Source of the DNA: Actinomycetota bacterium
GTDB lineage: Bacteria > Actinomycetota > Actinomycetes > Nanopelagicales > Nanopelagicaceae
Reading direction: 5' to 3'
DNA length: 5,482 bases
Assembly: GCA_009706135.1 (NCBI GenBank)
Contig: WLRX01000068.1
Coordinates: forward strand, 1-5,482
Shown one piece after another: positions 1 to 5,482 of this stretch (the first letter of the stretch is position 1; every line of letters starts with the position of its first letter). The notes under the pieces were generated by a model. The model saw nothing but the letters and a program-made list of their open reading frames with translations. It did not search any database and was not told the DNA's origin. The position numbers were made by a program, and so were the translations under genes.

Positions 1-68
1 ACCTTTGCATCCTTTGTATATGGGCGCAAAATTGTTGGAATTCGAACTTCAATTGCTGCTGTAGTCAT
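1..68 (-). CDS. cysO: CysO-type sulfur carrier protein (ThiS/MoaD family), N-terminal fragment
   Basis: Partial gene running off the left edge; only about 22 codons are visible. From the ATG at 68-66 the protein begins MTTAAIEVRIPTILRPYTKD, and the stretch I-P-T-I-L-R-P closely matches the start of M. tuberculosis CysO as I recall it (VSIPTILRP). CysO is a small beta-grasp ubiquitin-like carrier. Its C-terminal diglycine is converted to a thiocarboxylate that donates sulfur to O-phosphoserine on CysM, giving CysO-cysteine. The diglycine lies outside the window, so it cannot be checked. Directly upstream is the Mec-type protease that releases cysteine from this adduct, which supports the call. 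The start is uncertain: the strong Shine-Dalgarno at 92-99 is 23 nt from this ATG but only 5 nt from an in-frame ATT at 86-84, which would add six residues. Confidence 0.85.
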   Translation of the reverse strand, partial: MTTAAIEVRIPTILRPYTKDAK

Positions 69-91
69 GCGCTTATTATCGCTAATGCGCG

Positions 92-99
92 CTCCTTTC
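92..99 (-). promoter_or_regulatory. Shine-Dalgarno of cysO, placed for an ATT start
   Basis: Read on the minus strand this is GAAAGGAG, the strongest Shine-Dalgarno in the left block. It is followed by CGCGC and then ATT (86-84), in frame with cysO. The nearest in-frame ATG is 18 nt further on. No better Shine-Dalgarno lies closer to that ATG. It sits in the spacer after the mec stop codon, so cysO can be translated independently of mec. Confidence 0.7.
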
Positions 100-122
100 G
101 CCAATTCACGTGGATGAGTGAA

Positions 123-539
123 TTAATCCAGGATCGTTACAGGTTCTTCTGTGACGGCGCCATCGATGATTCGGTATGAGCGAAATTCAGTCGCAGGTGC
201 AATCTCTTCGCGTGTAGAAACTAGTACGTAATGCGCGCCTGGTTCTCCAGCGTAGGCAATATCGGTACGTGATGGATACGCCTCTGTTTCTGTATGAGAG
301 TGATAGATAACAACTATTTCCTCATCGTTGTCATCAACTTCGCGATATAGAGCTAGCAAGTCTTTTGGATCAAATTCATAAAAGGTTGGCGAGTGTGCTG
401 CATTAATCATTGGCTTTAAACGCATTGGTGTATCTAGACCAAATGGACCGAGAATGACGCCGCAAGCTTCGTCTGGATATTCAGCGCGCGATTGATTAAG
501 TATTTCATTAACCATTACTCGCGAGATTGTTAAAGACAT
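123..539 (-). CDS. mec: Mec-type JAMM/M67 zinc metalloprotease (CysO-cysteine hydrolase)
   Basis: A 138-residue protein, the usual size for stand-alone bacterial JAMM proteases. The complete JAMM signature is visible: E24 in the segment DEACGVILG, the zinc ligands H80 and H82 (HSH), then S90 and D93 (S-R-T-D). In M. tuberculosis, Mec (Rv1334) cleaves the CysO-cysteine adduct, releasing cysteine and regenerating the CysO carrier with its diglycine end. The role here is inferred from the motif plus the immediately downstream cysO. The protein should be cytosolic; there is no signal peptide or membrane segment. The ATG at 539 lies one base after the DUF2017 stop (TGATATG), so translation is probably coupled, and no strong Shine-Dalgarno is evident. 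The family could also act on other ubiquitin-like or small amide substrates, but the operon makes the CysO role most likely. Confidence 0.9.
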   Translation of the reverse strand: MSLTISRVMVNEILNQSRAEYPDEACGVILGPFGLDTPMRLKPMINAAHSPTFYEFDPKDLLALYREVDDNDEEIVVIYHSHTETEAYPSRTDIAYAGEPGAHYVLVSTREEIAPATEFRSYRIIDGAVTEEPVTILD

Positions 540-540
540 A

Positions 541-1104
541 TCAGGATTCTAATCCATCCATGAGCGCTTGAAGTAAATTGCCTTGCAACCAGCCAAGCCA
601 ACTATAAACACCGTACACACCACGCATTGGATCATCAGGTGCTAATAATTCGAGTTCTTCGTGGGTATTTTTTTCAACATTGAGTCGCACACCGAGGGCG
701 AGCCTGATGTCATTTATGCCACCCAGCCACGCATTTGCTAGATCGTGATTGAGTTCGATACTTCCATCTTCGCTACTCATGAGCATTGTTCGAATTGACA
801 TAGCGTGTGCCTGTTTCTTACTTCGTAAAACAGATTCGGTATATCTACGAAACTCAGATGCATCGACTCCATCTGCATAAGCATTCGGTAATAAACGGAG
901 TAACACCTCGTCATCAGGTGGGGAATCATGGGTGGTTATACCCACCATCGCAGCCAAGGGATCCTGATCATTTTGATCTACACGTTCAGCGAGTAATTCG
1001 ATAATTTGTTGAGATAGATTTACTAGAACTTCTTTTTCGGAATCTGAAAATTGTGCGACGAATAATTCTTCACCGTGGCGAATGAATCCGTGGCTCTGGT
1101 TCAT
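541..1104 (-). CDS. DUF2017 family protein, function unknown
   Basis: A 187-residue protein recognisable as the actinobacterial DUF2017 family, encoded just after clpS as in M. tuberculosis Rv1332. Family-like stretches are DDEVLLRLLPNAY (64-76), SEFRRYTE (83-90), the helical NAWLGGINDIRLALGVRL (124-141) and the C-terminal VYSWLGWLQGNLLQALM (166-182). No signal peptide, membrane segment or catalytic motif is apparent; it looks like a soluble, mainly helical cytosolic protein. The start ATG overlaps the clpS stop by one base (TGATG), with GGTGATC seven bases upstream acting as a Shine-Dalgarno. The fixed position beside clpS hints at a role linked to ClpS or its protease, but nothing in the sequence proves it. 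The family call is confident; no biochemical function can be given. Confidence 0.88.
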   Translation of the reverse strand: MNQSHGFIRHGEELFVAQFSDSEKEVLVNLSQQIIELLAERVDQNDQDPLAAMVGITTHDSPPDDEVLLRLLPNAYADGVDASEFRRYTESVLRSKKQAHAMSIRTMLMSSEDGSIELNHDLANAWLGGINDIRLALGVRLNVEKNTHEELELLAPDDPMRGVYGVYSWLGWLQGNLLQALMDGLES

Positions 1105-1397
1105 CAGCCTTGATCACCGTGTTGAAGGGTTGCCCATAAACCATATTCGTGAAGTCTTGCGACATCGTGTTCCATCTCTTCACGAGTGCCTTCTGAAACT
1201 ACTGCCTTGCCTTCGGTGTGTACCTTCATCATCAGCTCTGTCGCACGTTCGCGTGAAAAACTAAATAACTCCATAAAAACATAGGTTACGTAATCCATCA
1301 GATTTACAGGATCATCCCAAACGATTGTTATCCATGGTCGATCAGTAGAAAAAATTGCATTAATCTCTTCTTCAATCTTTGACTTAATTTTGACCAC
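1104..1397 (-). CDS. clpS: ATP-dependent Clp protease adaptor ClpS (N-end rule adaptor)
   Basis: A 97-residue protein. ClpS binds proteins carrying destabilising N-terminal residues and hands them to the AAA+ unfoldase of the Clp protease (ClpA or ClpC). Residues 22-97 cover the conserved core: [13 protein letters not shown] (22-34), YVTYVF (36-41), F45-S-F, the [18 protein letters not shown] segment (50-67) with H60 at the position of the substrate-pocket histidine, and [11 protein letters not shown] (82-92). E. coli ClpS has N34-D35 in the pocket; here W27-D28 fill those places, as I recall for actinobacterial ClpS generally. The roughly 20 residues before the core form a short charged tail, as expected for the part that engages the unfoldase. 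The start is GTG overlapping the TAG stop of the glycosidase gene (TAGTG), supported by GGTGATC five bases upstream. It is followed by a 1-nt overlap with the DUF2017 gene. Confidence 0.93.
   Translation of the reverse strand: MVKIKSKIEEEINAIFSTDRPWITIVWDDPVNLMDYVTYVFMELFSFSRERATELMMKVHTEGKAVVSEGTREEMEHDVARLHEYGLWATLQHGDQG
1112..1118 (-). promoter_or_regulatory. Shifted Shine-Dalgarno GGTGATC for the DUF2017 gene
   Basis: On the minus strand GGTGATC lies within the end of clpS, seven bases before the DUF2017 ATG. It is the exact complement of GAUCACC, the bases just 5' of the CCUCC core in the near-universal 16S rRNA 3' end (established knowledge). It can therefore pair as the downstream part of an extended AGGAGGUGAUC match. 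A weaker AAGG also lies three bases before the ATG. Confidence 0.5.
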
Positions 1398-3175
1398 TAT
1401 CTGATCACCACCGTAAAGACTTCTGAATCTGCTTCATCCCATAATAAATCTTGAGCAACCTTGATTTTGTATTTACCAAATCCTTTCTGTGCAGATACTG
1501 TTGAAAATATAAAGGCTCCATTTGCATCAGTAACTACTGGTGTACCGACAGGAATCCACTTACTTGCCCGCTGTTGTAATAGCTGAACAGGAACTCCACC
1601 TTGATGAGGTGAAAGAACCCCAGTAATTTCAAAATTTTGTGACTTCAATGCCGCTACAGGAGCATTCACAGAAATACGGCGAGTAATAAGTACTGGCATT
1701 TCCTGAGAAATAGATTCAAGACGTTCCCATGTGCCATCTGATCGCGCACGAATTGAAGTGCTCTTAGAGAGTAATAACGGAACTTGTATTGCGCCGTCTA
1801 TCCCAGTTGTGCTGGTGGCAATTTCTCGCCATTCTGTTTCATTTGCTGATTTAGATTCAATCCGTACTAGTAAATTGCTGATGGGCAATTTATCAGGTAG
1901 CTGAAACATTGCCTTGAGTTCGATAATAGTTCCAAATTCAACAGGAGCCATCAGTTCTGCATTTGCCGTATTTAACGCGATTGAACTAACTACTTGATCT
2001 GGAGCAATTGCAAGGGCTGCATCTCTGATTGCTTGTGAACCAGCCATGTCTTCCATTCCAAAAGTCCATTGCGCCACGCCACCGAGTCTGTATTTAGATA
2101 CAAACCCAATACGTGAAGTAAAACTACGTGCATCTTGATACCAAGCAGTGCGAGTTGCTGTACATGTCGTTGCTAATCCAGCCGCTGTTAGTCCGCTGTA
2201 GACCTTGTTGTATGTGAAGTTAACTTCTCCAAATACTTCGTCATATATCGGTACAACGCCATAACCTTGCGCAAGAGCGGATGCATCTCTCAACACAAAC
2301 GTTGCAGCCTTTGCGCCGACTTTTACAACTTTTGCAACTTCGGCAGGACAGGTTCCTTCAACTTTCGTAACCCAATCTCTACCGTAACCAGGTATTCCGA
2401 CATAAACCTTCGATGCTGGCATTACTGAAACTGCATACTTAATAGTTTTTTCAGTCCATGCAAGCGGGCCAAGTGGTCCAGGTTTAGAAACTGAAAAGTC
2501 ATACGTCATTATTCGAAGGCGATCAATGTATGGAGCAATTTCAGCCCATGCGTAAACAAAATAACCCTTTTGTGCTTCTGCTGGATTGTAAAGATACGGT
2601 GTAGATACTGATAACAACTTATTTTTTGATTTAAGAACACCACTGAGTTCTTTGATAAATTCTACCCAATTTGGTTTTGTAGAATTCCACGTTGTGTTTT
2701 TATCAACAAATGCAAAGCCTTCAAAATCTAAATCAATTCCATCATAATTATTCGTCATTACGAGATTCGTTATTGCAGAAACTACCTGAGTACGAGAAGT
2801 TGGATTAGCAAGTAGTTTTGCCAATACTAATTCAGTTGTTCCGTCAGTAATCGTGGGAATTATGGAAAATCCCGCGTTTCGCATGGCAGTAAGCGGGACC
2901 GAAATTGGAACACTTGGATTTGCAGGGGAATATAAGTCAGTGACAACTGGAAGTTTTTTTGCCCCGTTGAATTTAAGTGTGTACCAAAATGGCATAACTT
3001 CTCGAACAAGATCTGCATTTGCAATCGCCGCAGGCAATGCAGTTTTCATCGAATAATAAGGAATCCAACCTGATAATACTTTGCGCGGTTGCGATCCTGC
3101 GTTAGCTTCTTGTGGCATTGACACTACAGTTGTGAGTGCAAAAATTAGGGCAACATATGGAGTTAGTTTTTTCAT
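1397..3175 (-). CDS. Secreted family 18 glycoside hydrolase (chitinase/YaaH-like) with two C-terminal Ig-like domains
   Basis: A 592-residue exported enzyme. Residues 1-26 form a Sec signal peptide (K2-K3, hydrophobic core, A-N-A before G27). Residues 34-390 form a GH18 TIM barrel: GWIPYYS at the first strand (36-42), the catalytic motif D145-G-I-D-L-D-F-E152 with E152 as the expected acid/base, MTYD (223-226), and GGVAQW (365-370) at the last strand. All catalytic positions are intact. Residues about 400-497 and 498-592 read as two beta-rich Ig-like modules sharing a W...I/P-V/A...D-A/G-x-G-A pattern. Only two cysteines occur (C276, C338), probably a disulfide in the barrel insertion. There is no LPXTG motif or C-terminal membrane anchor, so the protein is probably released or held by the Ig-like modules. 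The substrate could be chitin or other GlcNAc polymers, including peptidoglycan; the sequence does not decide. The ATG is one base after the DUF3039 stop (TGATATG), and the stop overlaps the clpS GTG, so it is embedded in the operon. Confidence 0.9.
   Translation of the reverse strand: MKKLTPYVALIFALTTVVSMPQEANAGSQPRKVLSGWIPYYSMKTALPAAIANADLVREVMPFWYTLKFNGAKKLPVVTDLYSPANPSVPISVPLTAMRNAGFSIIPTITDGTTELVLAKLLANPTSRTQVVSAITNLVMTNNYDGIDLDFEGFAFVDKNTTWNSTKPNWVEFIKELSGVLKSKNKLLSVSTPYLYNPAEAQKGYFVYAWAEIAPYIDRLRIMTYDFSVSKPGPLGPLAWTEKTIKYAVSVMPASKVYVGIPGYGRDWVTKVEGTCPAEVAKVVKVGAKAATFVLRDASALAQGYGVVPIYDEVFGEVNFTYNKVYSGLTAAGLATTCTATRTAWYQDARSFTSRIGFVSKYRLGGVAQWTFGMEDMAGSQAIRDAALAIAPDQVVSSIALNTANAELMAPVEFGTIIELKAMFQLPDKLPISNLLVRIESKSANETEWREIATSTTGIDGAIQVPLLLSKSTSIRARSDGTWERLESISQEMPVLITRRISVNAPVAALKSQNFEITGVLSPHQGGVPVQLLQQRASKWIPVGTPVVTDANGAFIFSTVSAQKGFGKYKIKVAQDLLWDEADSEVFTVVIR
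1403..1409 (-). promoter_or_regulatory. Shifted Shine-Dalgarno GGTGATC for clpS
   Basis: GGTGATC on the minus strand, five bases before the clpS GTG start and inside the last codons of the glycosidase gene. It is the same heptamer, followed by the same A, as that ahead of the DUF2017 gene. It supports the GTG at 1397 as the real clpS start despite there being no purine-rich GGAGG. Confidence 0.5.
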
Positions 3176-3176
3176 A

Positions 3177-3443
3177 TCAGTTTTCTTTAGGTGCCTCGCG
3201 CAAACCGTCGTGAATCTCTTTACATGCAGGGCATATTGGATATTTTTCTGGATCGCGCGATGGAATCCATTTTTTTCCGCAGAGCGCTTTTACAGATTTT
3301 CCACTTACAGCAGATTCAATTATTTTTTCTTTCTTTACATAGTGTGAAAATCGATCGTGCCCGCCGTCATCTTCTTCTAATTCGGGGCGTGTCAGCAGAT
3401 CTGTGTCGGTTGCGGTATCGCTTCCGCGTCTGAAAATACCCAT
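3177..3443 (-). CDS. DUF3039 family small zinc-ribbon-like protein
   Basis: An 88-residue protein of the DUF3039 family. The conserved block is present: DDGGHDRFSHYVKKEKIIES, then AVSGK, ALCGKKW(I)P, RDPEKYPICPACKEI. With this start, C55 (L-C-G-K) and C71/C74 (C-P-A-C) plus a histidine from H-D-R-F-S-H could bind one zinc ion; this is inferred from spacing. It is a soluble cytosolic protein of unknown function. The ATG at 3443-3441 is preferred over the GTG six bases upstream (3449) because the Shine-Dalgarno AAGGTG ends five bases before the ATG and overlaps the GTG. It is the first gene of the minus-strand operon, and its stop is one base before the glycosidase start. Its start codon shares a CATG with a possible upstream argF start on the opposite strand. 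Confidence 0.88.
   Translation of the reverse strand: MGIFRRGSDTATDTDLLTRPELEEDDGGHDRFSHYVKKEKIIESAVSGKSVKALCGKKWIPSRDPEKYPICPACKEIHDGLREAPKEN
3410..3439 (+). promoter_or_regulatory. Candidate argF promoter inside the DUF3039 5' end
   Basis: TTGCGG (3410-3415) and AAAATA (3433-3438), with a 17-base spacer and a TG just before the second box, resemble -35 and -10 elements. Transcription would begin near 3444-3446, giving a leader of about 33 nt to the ATG at 3478. The divergent coding regions are only 34 bases apart, so at least one promoter must lie inside the opposite gene. The match is modest and no operator such as an ArgR box is visible. Confidence 0.25.
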
Positions 3444-3448
3444 GAGCA

Positions 3449-3454
3449 CACCTT
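3449..3454 (-). promoter_or_regulatory. Shine-Dalgarno deciding the DUF3039 start
   Basis: AAGGTG on the minus strand, five bases before the ATG at 3443. Because the alternative GTG (3449-3447) is part of this element, the ATG is the better start. Confidence 0.6.
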
Positions 3455-3477
3455 ATCGTGAGGGTAGAATTGATTGG

Positions 3478-4419
3478 ATGAAGGACTTATTGCGCACAGA
3501 ACATTTAACACGCGACGACGTTGAGTTGTTGCTAGATACTGCTGCGCAATTTGCTGCCGAACCACTTCGCTCTAAAGATGCACTAGCCCACAAGAGTGTG
3601 GCGATCTATATGACCAAGCCATCTACTCGTACGAGATTGGCCTCACAAACCGCAGTTGCACACTTAGGCGGTTCACCAATTGTTTTGCGTGGTGAAGATC
3701 TACAACTTGGTCGCGGCGAATCAATTGCAGATACTGCAAAAATCTTTAGTGGATATTGCGATGCGCTTATCGTGAGAACTTTTGCTCAATCAGATGTTGA
3801 TGAACTCGGAAAATATGCATCGATTCCAGTTATTAATGCTTTGACTGATGATGACCATCCAACACAATTGTTGGCAGACTGGCTGACGATTCGTGAAACT
3901 TTTGGTAAAGATGTTTCCGGACGTAAATTTGTTTATCTTGGTGATGGAAACAACATGGCTCATTCGTGGCTGATCATGGGCGCAATCATGGGAGCGCACG
4001 TAGTTGCAGCAACTCCTGAAGGCAAGTGGGCACCAAGTGCGCAAGCAATCGATACTGCAAAAAATATTGCCGCAAAGAGTGGTGCAACAATTGAAGTAAC
4101 GCACGATGCGCAAAGCGCTGCAAAAGATGCAAGTGTTTTGTATACCGATGTATGGATGTCTATGGGTGACCCAGAATCAGAGAAGGCCGAAAAAATTAGA
4201 GCGCTAGCACCATTTGCGATAACAGATGAATTAATGTCAAAGACTTCTGAAGACTCAATATTCATGCACTGCCTTCCTGCTCATCGCGGGGAAGAAGTTA
4301 TGGCCTCGGTAATCGACGGACCAAAATCTGTCATCTGGCGTGAAGCATTTCACAGACGGACCACAATTCAATCCCTGTTATTTCACTTAACAAGAGGCGA
4401 ACTCAAGGGTTCTATATAG
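3478..4419 (+). CDS. argF: Ornithine carbamoyltransferase
   Basis: A 313-residue protein from this start, typical for the family. It transfers the carbamoyl group of carbamoyl phosphate to ornithine, giving citrulline for arginine synthesis, in the cytosol. Signatures (this numbering): S49-T-R-T-R53 binding carbamoyl phosphate; the RGES stretch at 79-82; H127-P-T-Q130; the ornithine-binding loop V-W-M-S-M-G (225-230); H264-C-L-P267 with the catalytic cysteine; and R293 in the late E-A-F-H-R segment, aligned with the conserved arginine. The SMG loop and HCLP separate it from aspartate carbamoyltransferases. Upstream in-frame ATGs exist at 3442 and 3403; 3442 would add twelve residues and overlap the DUF3039 start codon, and 3403 lies deep inside DUF3039. 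GAGGG at 3460-3464 favours 3478, though 13 bases is a long spacing. Anabolic argF is preferred over catabolic arcB because no arginine deiminase or carbamate kinase gene is near, but no other arg gene is visible either. Confidence 0.95.
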   Translation: MKDLLRTEHLTRDDVELLLDTAAQFAAEPLRSKDALAHKSVAIYMTKPSTRTRLASQTAVAHLGGSPIVLRGEDLQLGRGESIADTAKIFSGYCDALIVRTFAQSDVDELGKYASIPVINALTDDDHPTQLLADWLTIRETFGKDVSGRKFVYLGDGNNMAHSWLIMGAIMGAHVVAATPEGKWAPSAQAIDTAKNIAAKSGATIEVTHDAQSAAKDASVLYTDVWMSMGDPESEKAEKIRALAPFAITDELMSKTSEDSIFMHCLPAHRGEEVMASVIDGPKSVIWREAFHRRTTIQSLLFHLTRGELKGSI

Positions 4420-4451
4420 CCACTCGGCATAAAAAGTATTAAGTTTGGCGT
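4420..4451 (+). promoter_or_regulatory. Short argF-pntAA gap with a possible -10 box
   Basis: A 32-base AT-rich spacer without a terminator hairpin, so read-through from argF is likely. TATTAA at 4437-4442 could be a -10 box placing a start site a few bases before the ATG at 4452; no convincing -35 is seen. There is no clear Shine-Dalgarno before the ATG, which would fit a leaderless or near-leaderless message, a mode common in actinobacteria. This is tentative. Confidence 0.2.
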
Positions 4452-5482
4452 ATGCGAATAGCCGTACCTAAAGAAATCCGCGATGGAGAAAAGCGAGTTG
4501 CACTCGTTCCCGACATCATCAATAAGTTAACTCGTTTGGGTTACGAAGTTTCCATCGAATCTGGCGCCGGAAATCATTCACAGGCAACTGATGAAGATTT
4601 CAAGAGTACGGGTGCTTCAATAGTTAATGGTGATGTACTCAAAGATGCAGATGTCGTACTAAGTGTTTCTCCGCTTACTCCCGCGCAAATGTCATCGCTT
4701 AAAAAAGGTGCGGTGACTATTTCATTCTTATCCCCTGTCACAGCCATTGATTCAATTGACGCGGCAGCTAGCGCAGGAGTAACGGCATTCTCTCTTGAAC
4801 TAGTTCCACGTATTTCACGCGCGCAATCTATGGATGCCCTGACATCACAAGCACTCTGTGCTGGATATCGAGCTGTTTTAGTTGGCGCGGAAATGTCTCC
4901 ACGATTCTTTCCATTATTAATGACAGCAGCCGGAACAGTTACTCCCGCACAAGTTCTTGTGCTCGGTGCAGGCGTTGCAGGTTTACAAGCGATTGCAACT
5001 GCTCGCAGATTAGGAGCCGTTGTCTCTGCTTATGATGTCCGACCATCTTCTGCTGATGAAGTTAAATCTATGGGAGCAACATTTATTGATCTTGAATTAG
5101 AAGCACTCGAAGGTGCTGGTGGTTATGCACGCGAGATGACGCCAGAGCGCGCTGCAAAGCAACGTGAATTACTGACACCGTATATCGCAAAATCACATGT
5201 CGTAATCACAACTGCTGCAGTGCCTGGACGAAAAGCACCGCAACTAATGACGCAAGAGATGGTGGATGCAATGGGGCCAGGAACAATCATTGTTGACTTG
5301 GCAGCAGAAACTGGTGGAAACGTTGAAGGTTCTAAACCAGGTGAAGTTGTGGTTACAAAAAATGGTGTGCGAATTTGGGGCGGAAAAGATGTGCCGAGCC
5401 AACTTCCATTTCATGCATCAAGTTTGTACTCGCGCAACGTTGTAAATCTCTTGACGCTTTTAACAAAGCCGGCTGCAGAAGG
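4452..5482 (+). CDS. pntAA: NAD(P) transhydrogenase alpha subunit, NAD(H)-binding domain I (PntAA-type), 3' end missing
   Basis: An open frame of 343 codons continuing past the right edge. It starts MRIAVPKEIRDGEKRVALVP, the standard N-terminus of the alanine dehydrogenase/transhydrogenase family. R120-I-S-R-A-Q125-S-M-D128 matches the arginine, glutamine and aspartate that position the nicotinamide in transhydrogenase domain I. G172-A-G-V-A-G177 is the Rossmann NAD loop, followed by Y194-D195-V-R-P, whose aspartate suits NAD rather than NADP. The YDVRP segment and the insertion E-G-A-G-G-Y-A (about 220-226) with following T-P-E-R favour transhydrogenase over alanine dehydrogenase. The complete enzyme uses proton re-entry to drive hydride transfer from NADH to NADP+ at the membrane. 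In many bacteria the alpha subunit is split, so pntAB and pntB are expected downstream, but this is not visible. It may be co-transcribed with argF. Confidence 0.93.
   Translation, partial: MRIAVPKEIRDGEKRVALVPDIINKLTRLGYEVSIESGAGNHSQATDEDFKSTGASIVNGDVLKDADVVLSVSPLTPAQMSSLKKGAVTISFLSPVTAIDSIDAAASAGVTAFSLELVPRISRAQSMDALTSQALCAGYRAVLVGAEMSPRFFPLLMTAAGTVTPAQVLVLGAGVAGLQAIATARRLGAVVSAYDVRPSSADEVKSMGATFIDLELEALEGAGGYAREMTPERAAKQRELLTPYIAKSHVVITTAAVPGRKAPQLMTQEMVDAMGPGTIIVDLAAETGGNVEGSKPGEVVVTKNGVRIWGGKDVPSQLPFHASSLYSRNVVNLLTLLTKPAAE

Noticed and set aside
807..1264. Plus-strand open frames at 807-1004 and 1082-1264
   Set aside because: They lie antisense to the DUF2017 and clpS genes, which have clear family motifs, and show no Shine-Dalgarno or recognisable protein.
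1170..1335. Tryptophan in place of the pocket asparagine in ClpS (V-W-D-D rather than V-N-D-D)
   Set aside because: As I recall, actinobacterial ClpS proteins, including that of M. tuberculosis, carry the same WDDPVN segment, so this is a lineage trait rather than a novelty.
2853..3433. Plus-strand open frames at 2853-3056, 3081-3347 and 3191-3433
   Set aside because: They are antisense to the signal peptide/barrel of the GH18 gene and to DUF3039; their composition (F- and R-rich runs) is that of a reverse-frame shadow.
3790..4265. Minus-strand open frames inside argF
   Set aside because: They are antisense to the HPTQ and SMG regions of a well-conserved enzyme and have no supporting signals.
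4405..4451. Rho-independent terminator after argF
   Set aside because: No GC-rich hairpin followed by a T-run is present; the gap is only 32 bases and AT-rich.
4452..5482. Alanine dehydrogenase as the identity of the last gene
   Set aside because: The N-terminal fold is shared, but the R-I-S-R-A-Q-S-M-D motif, the YDVRP loop and the domain I insertion fit transhydrogenase alpha subunit better.
1..5482. tRNA/rRNA genes, CRISPR repeats, insertion sequences or defence/phage modules
   Set aside because: Nearly all bases are accounted for by recognisable housekeeping or accessory genes, and no repeat arrays, terminal inverted repeats or transposase-like frames were seen.

Overview
The window looks like a chromosomal segment of a low-GC actinobacterium (base composition in the low-to-mid 40s % GC by eye, not computed). 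The order clpS - DUF2017 - Mec-type JAMM protease - CysO is a well-known actinobacterial neighbourhood; in Mycobacterium tuberculosis it is Rv1331, Rv1332, Rv1334 and Rv1335. DUF3039 is also, as far as I know, an actinobacterial family. The tight packing with 1-nt overlaps and the AT-rich codon use would suit a streamlined freshwater actinobacterium such as the acI/Nanopelagicales group, but that placement is inference.

Two divergent blocks meet at about 3440-3480. The left block runs leftwards on the minus strand, in transcription order: a small zinc-ribbon-like DUF3039 protein (3443-3177), a secreted family-18 glycoside hydrolase with two C-terminal Ig-like modules (3175-1397), the N-end-rule adaptor ClpS (1397-1104), a DUF2017 protein (1104-541), a JAMM/M67 metalloprotease of the Mec type (539-123), and the first codons of cysO, a ThiS/MoaD-like sulfur carrier, which runs off the left edge. 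The four junctions from DUF3039 to Mec are each within 1 nt of abutting, so this is almost certainly one operon with translational coupling. cysO alone has a short spacer (about 36-54 nt) and its own strong Shine-Dalgarno.

The right block runs on the plus strand: ornithine carbamoyltransferase (3478-4419), a 32-nt gap, then the 5' 343 codons of the soluble NAD-binding alpha subunit of proton-translocating NAD(P) transhydrogenase (4452 to the right edge).

Functionally the left block mixes protein quality control (ClpS delivering N-degron substrates to ClpAP/ClpCP-type proteases), the CysO/Mec branch of cysteine synthesis (Mec frees cysteine from the CysO-cysteine adduct), and an exported chitinase/peptidoglycan-hydrolase-like enzyme. 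The right block belongs to arginine synthesis and NADPH supply. There are no RNA genes, mobile elements, CRISPR arrays or large repeats, and no gene-free stretch over 300 bases. I see no clear new multi-gene system. The points most worth a second look are the secreted GH18 enzyme placed inside the clpS-cysO operon, a possible non-canonical ATT start for cysO, the repeated unusual Shine-Dalgarno GGTGATC ahead of clpS and the DUF2017 gene, and the CATG shared by two divergent start codons.
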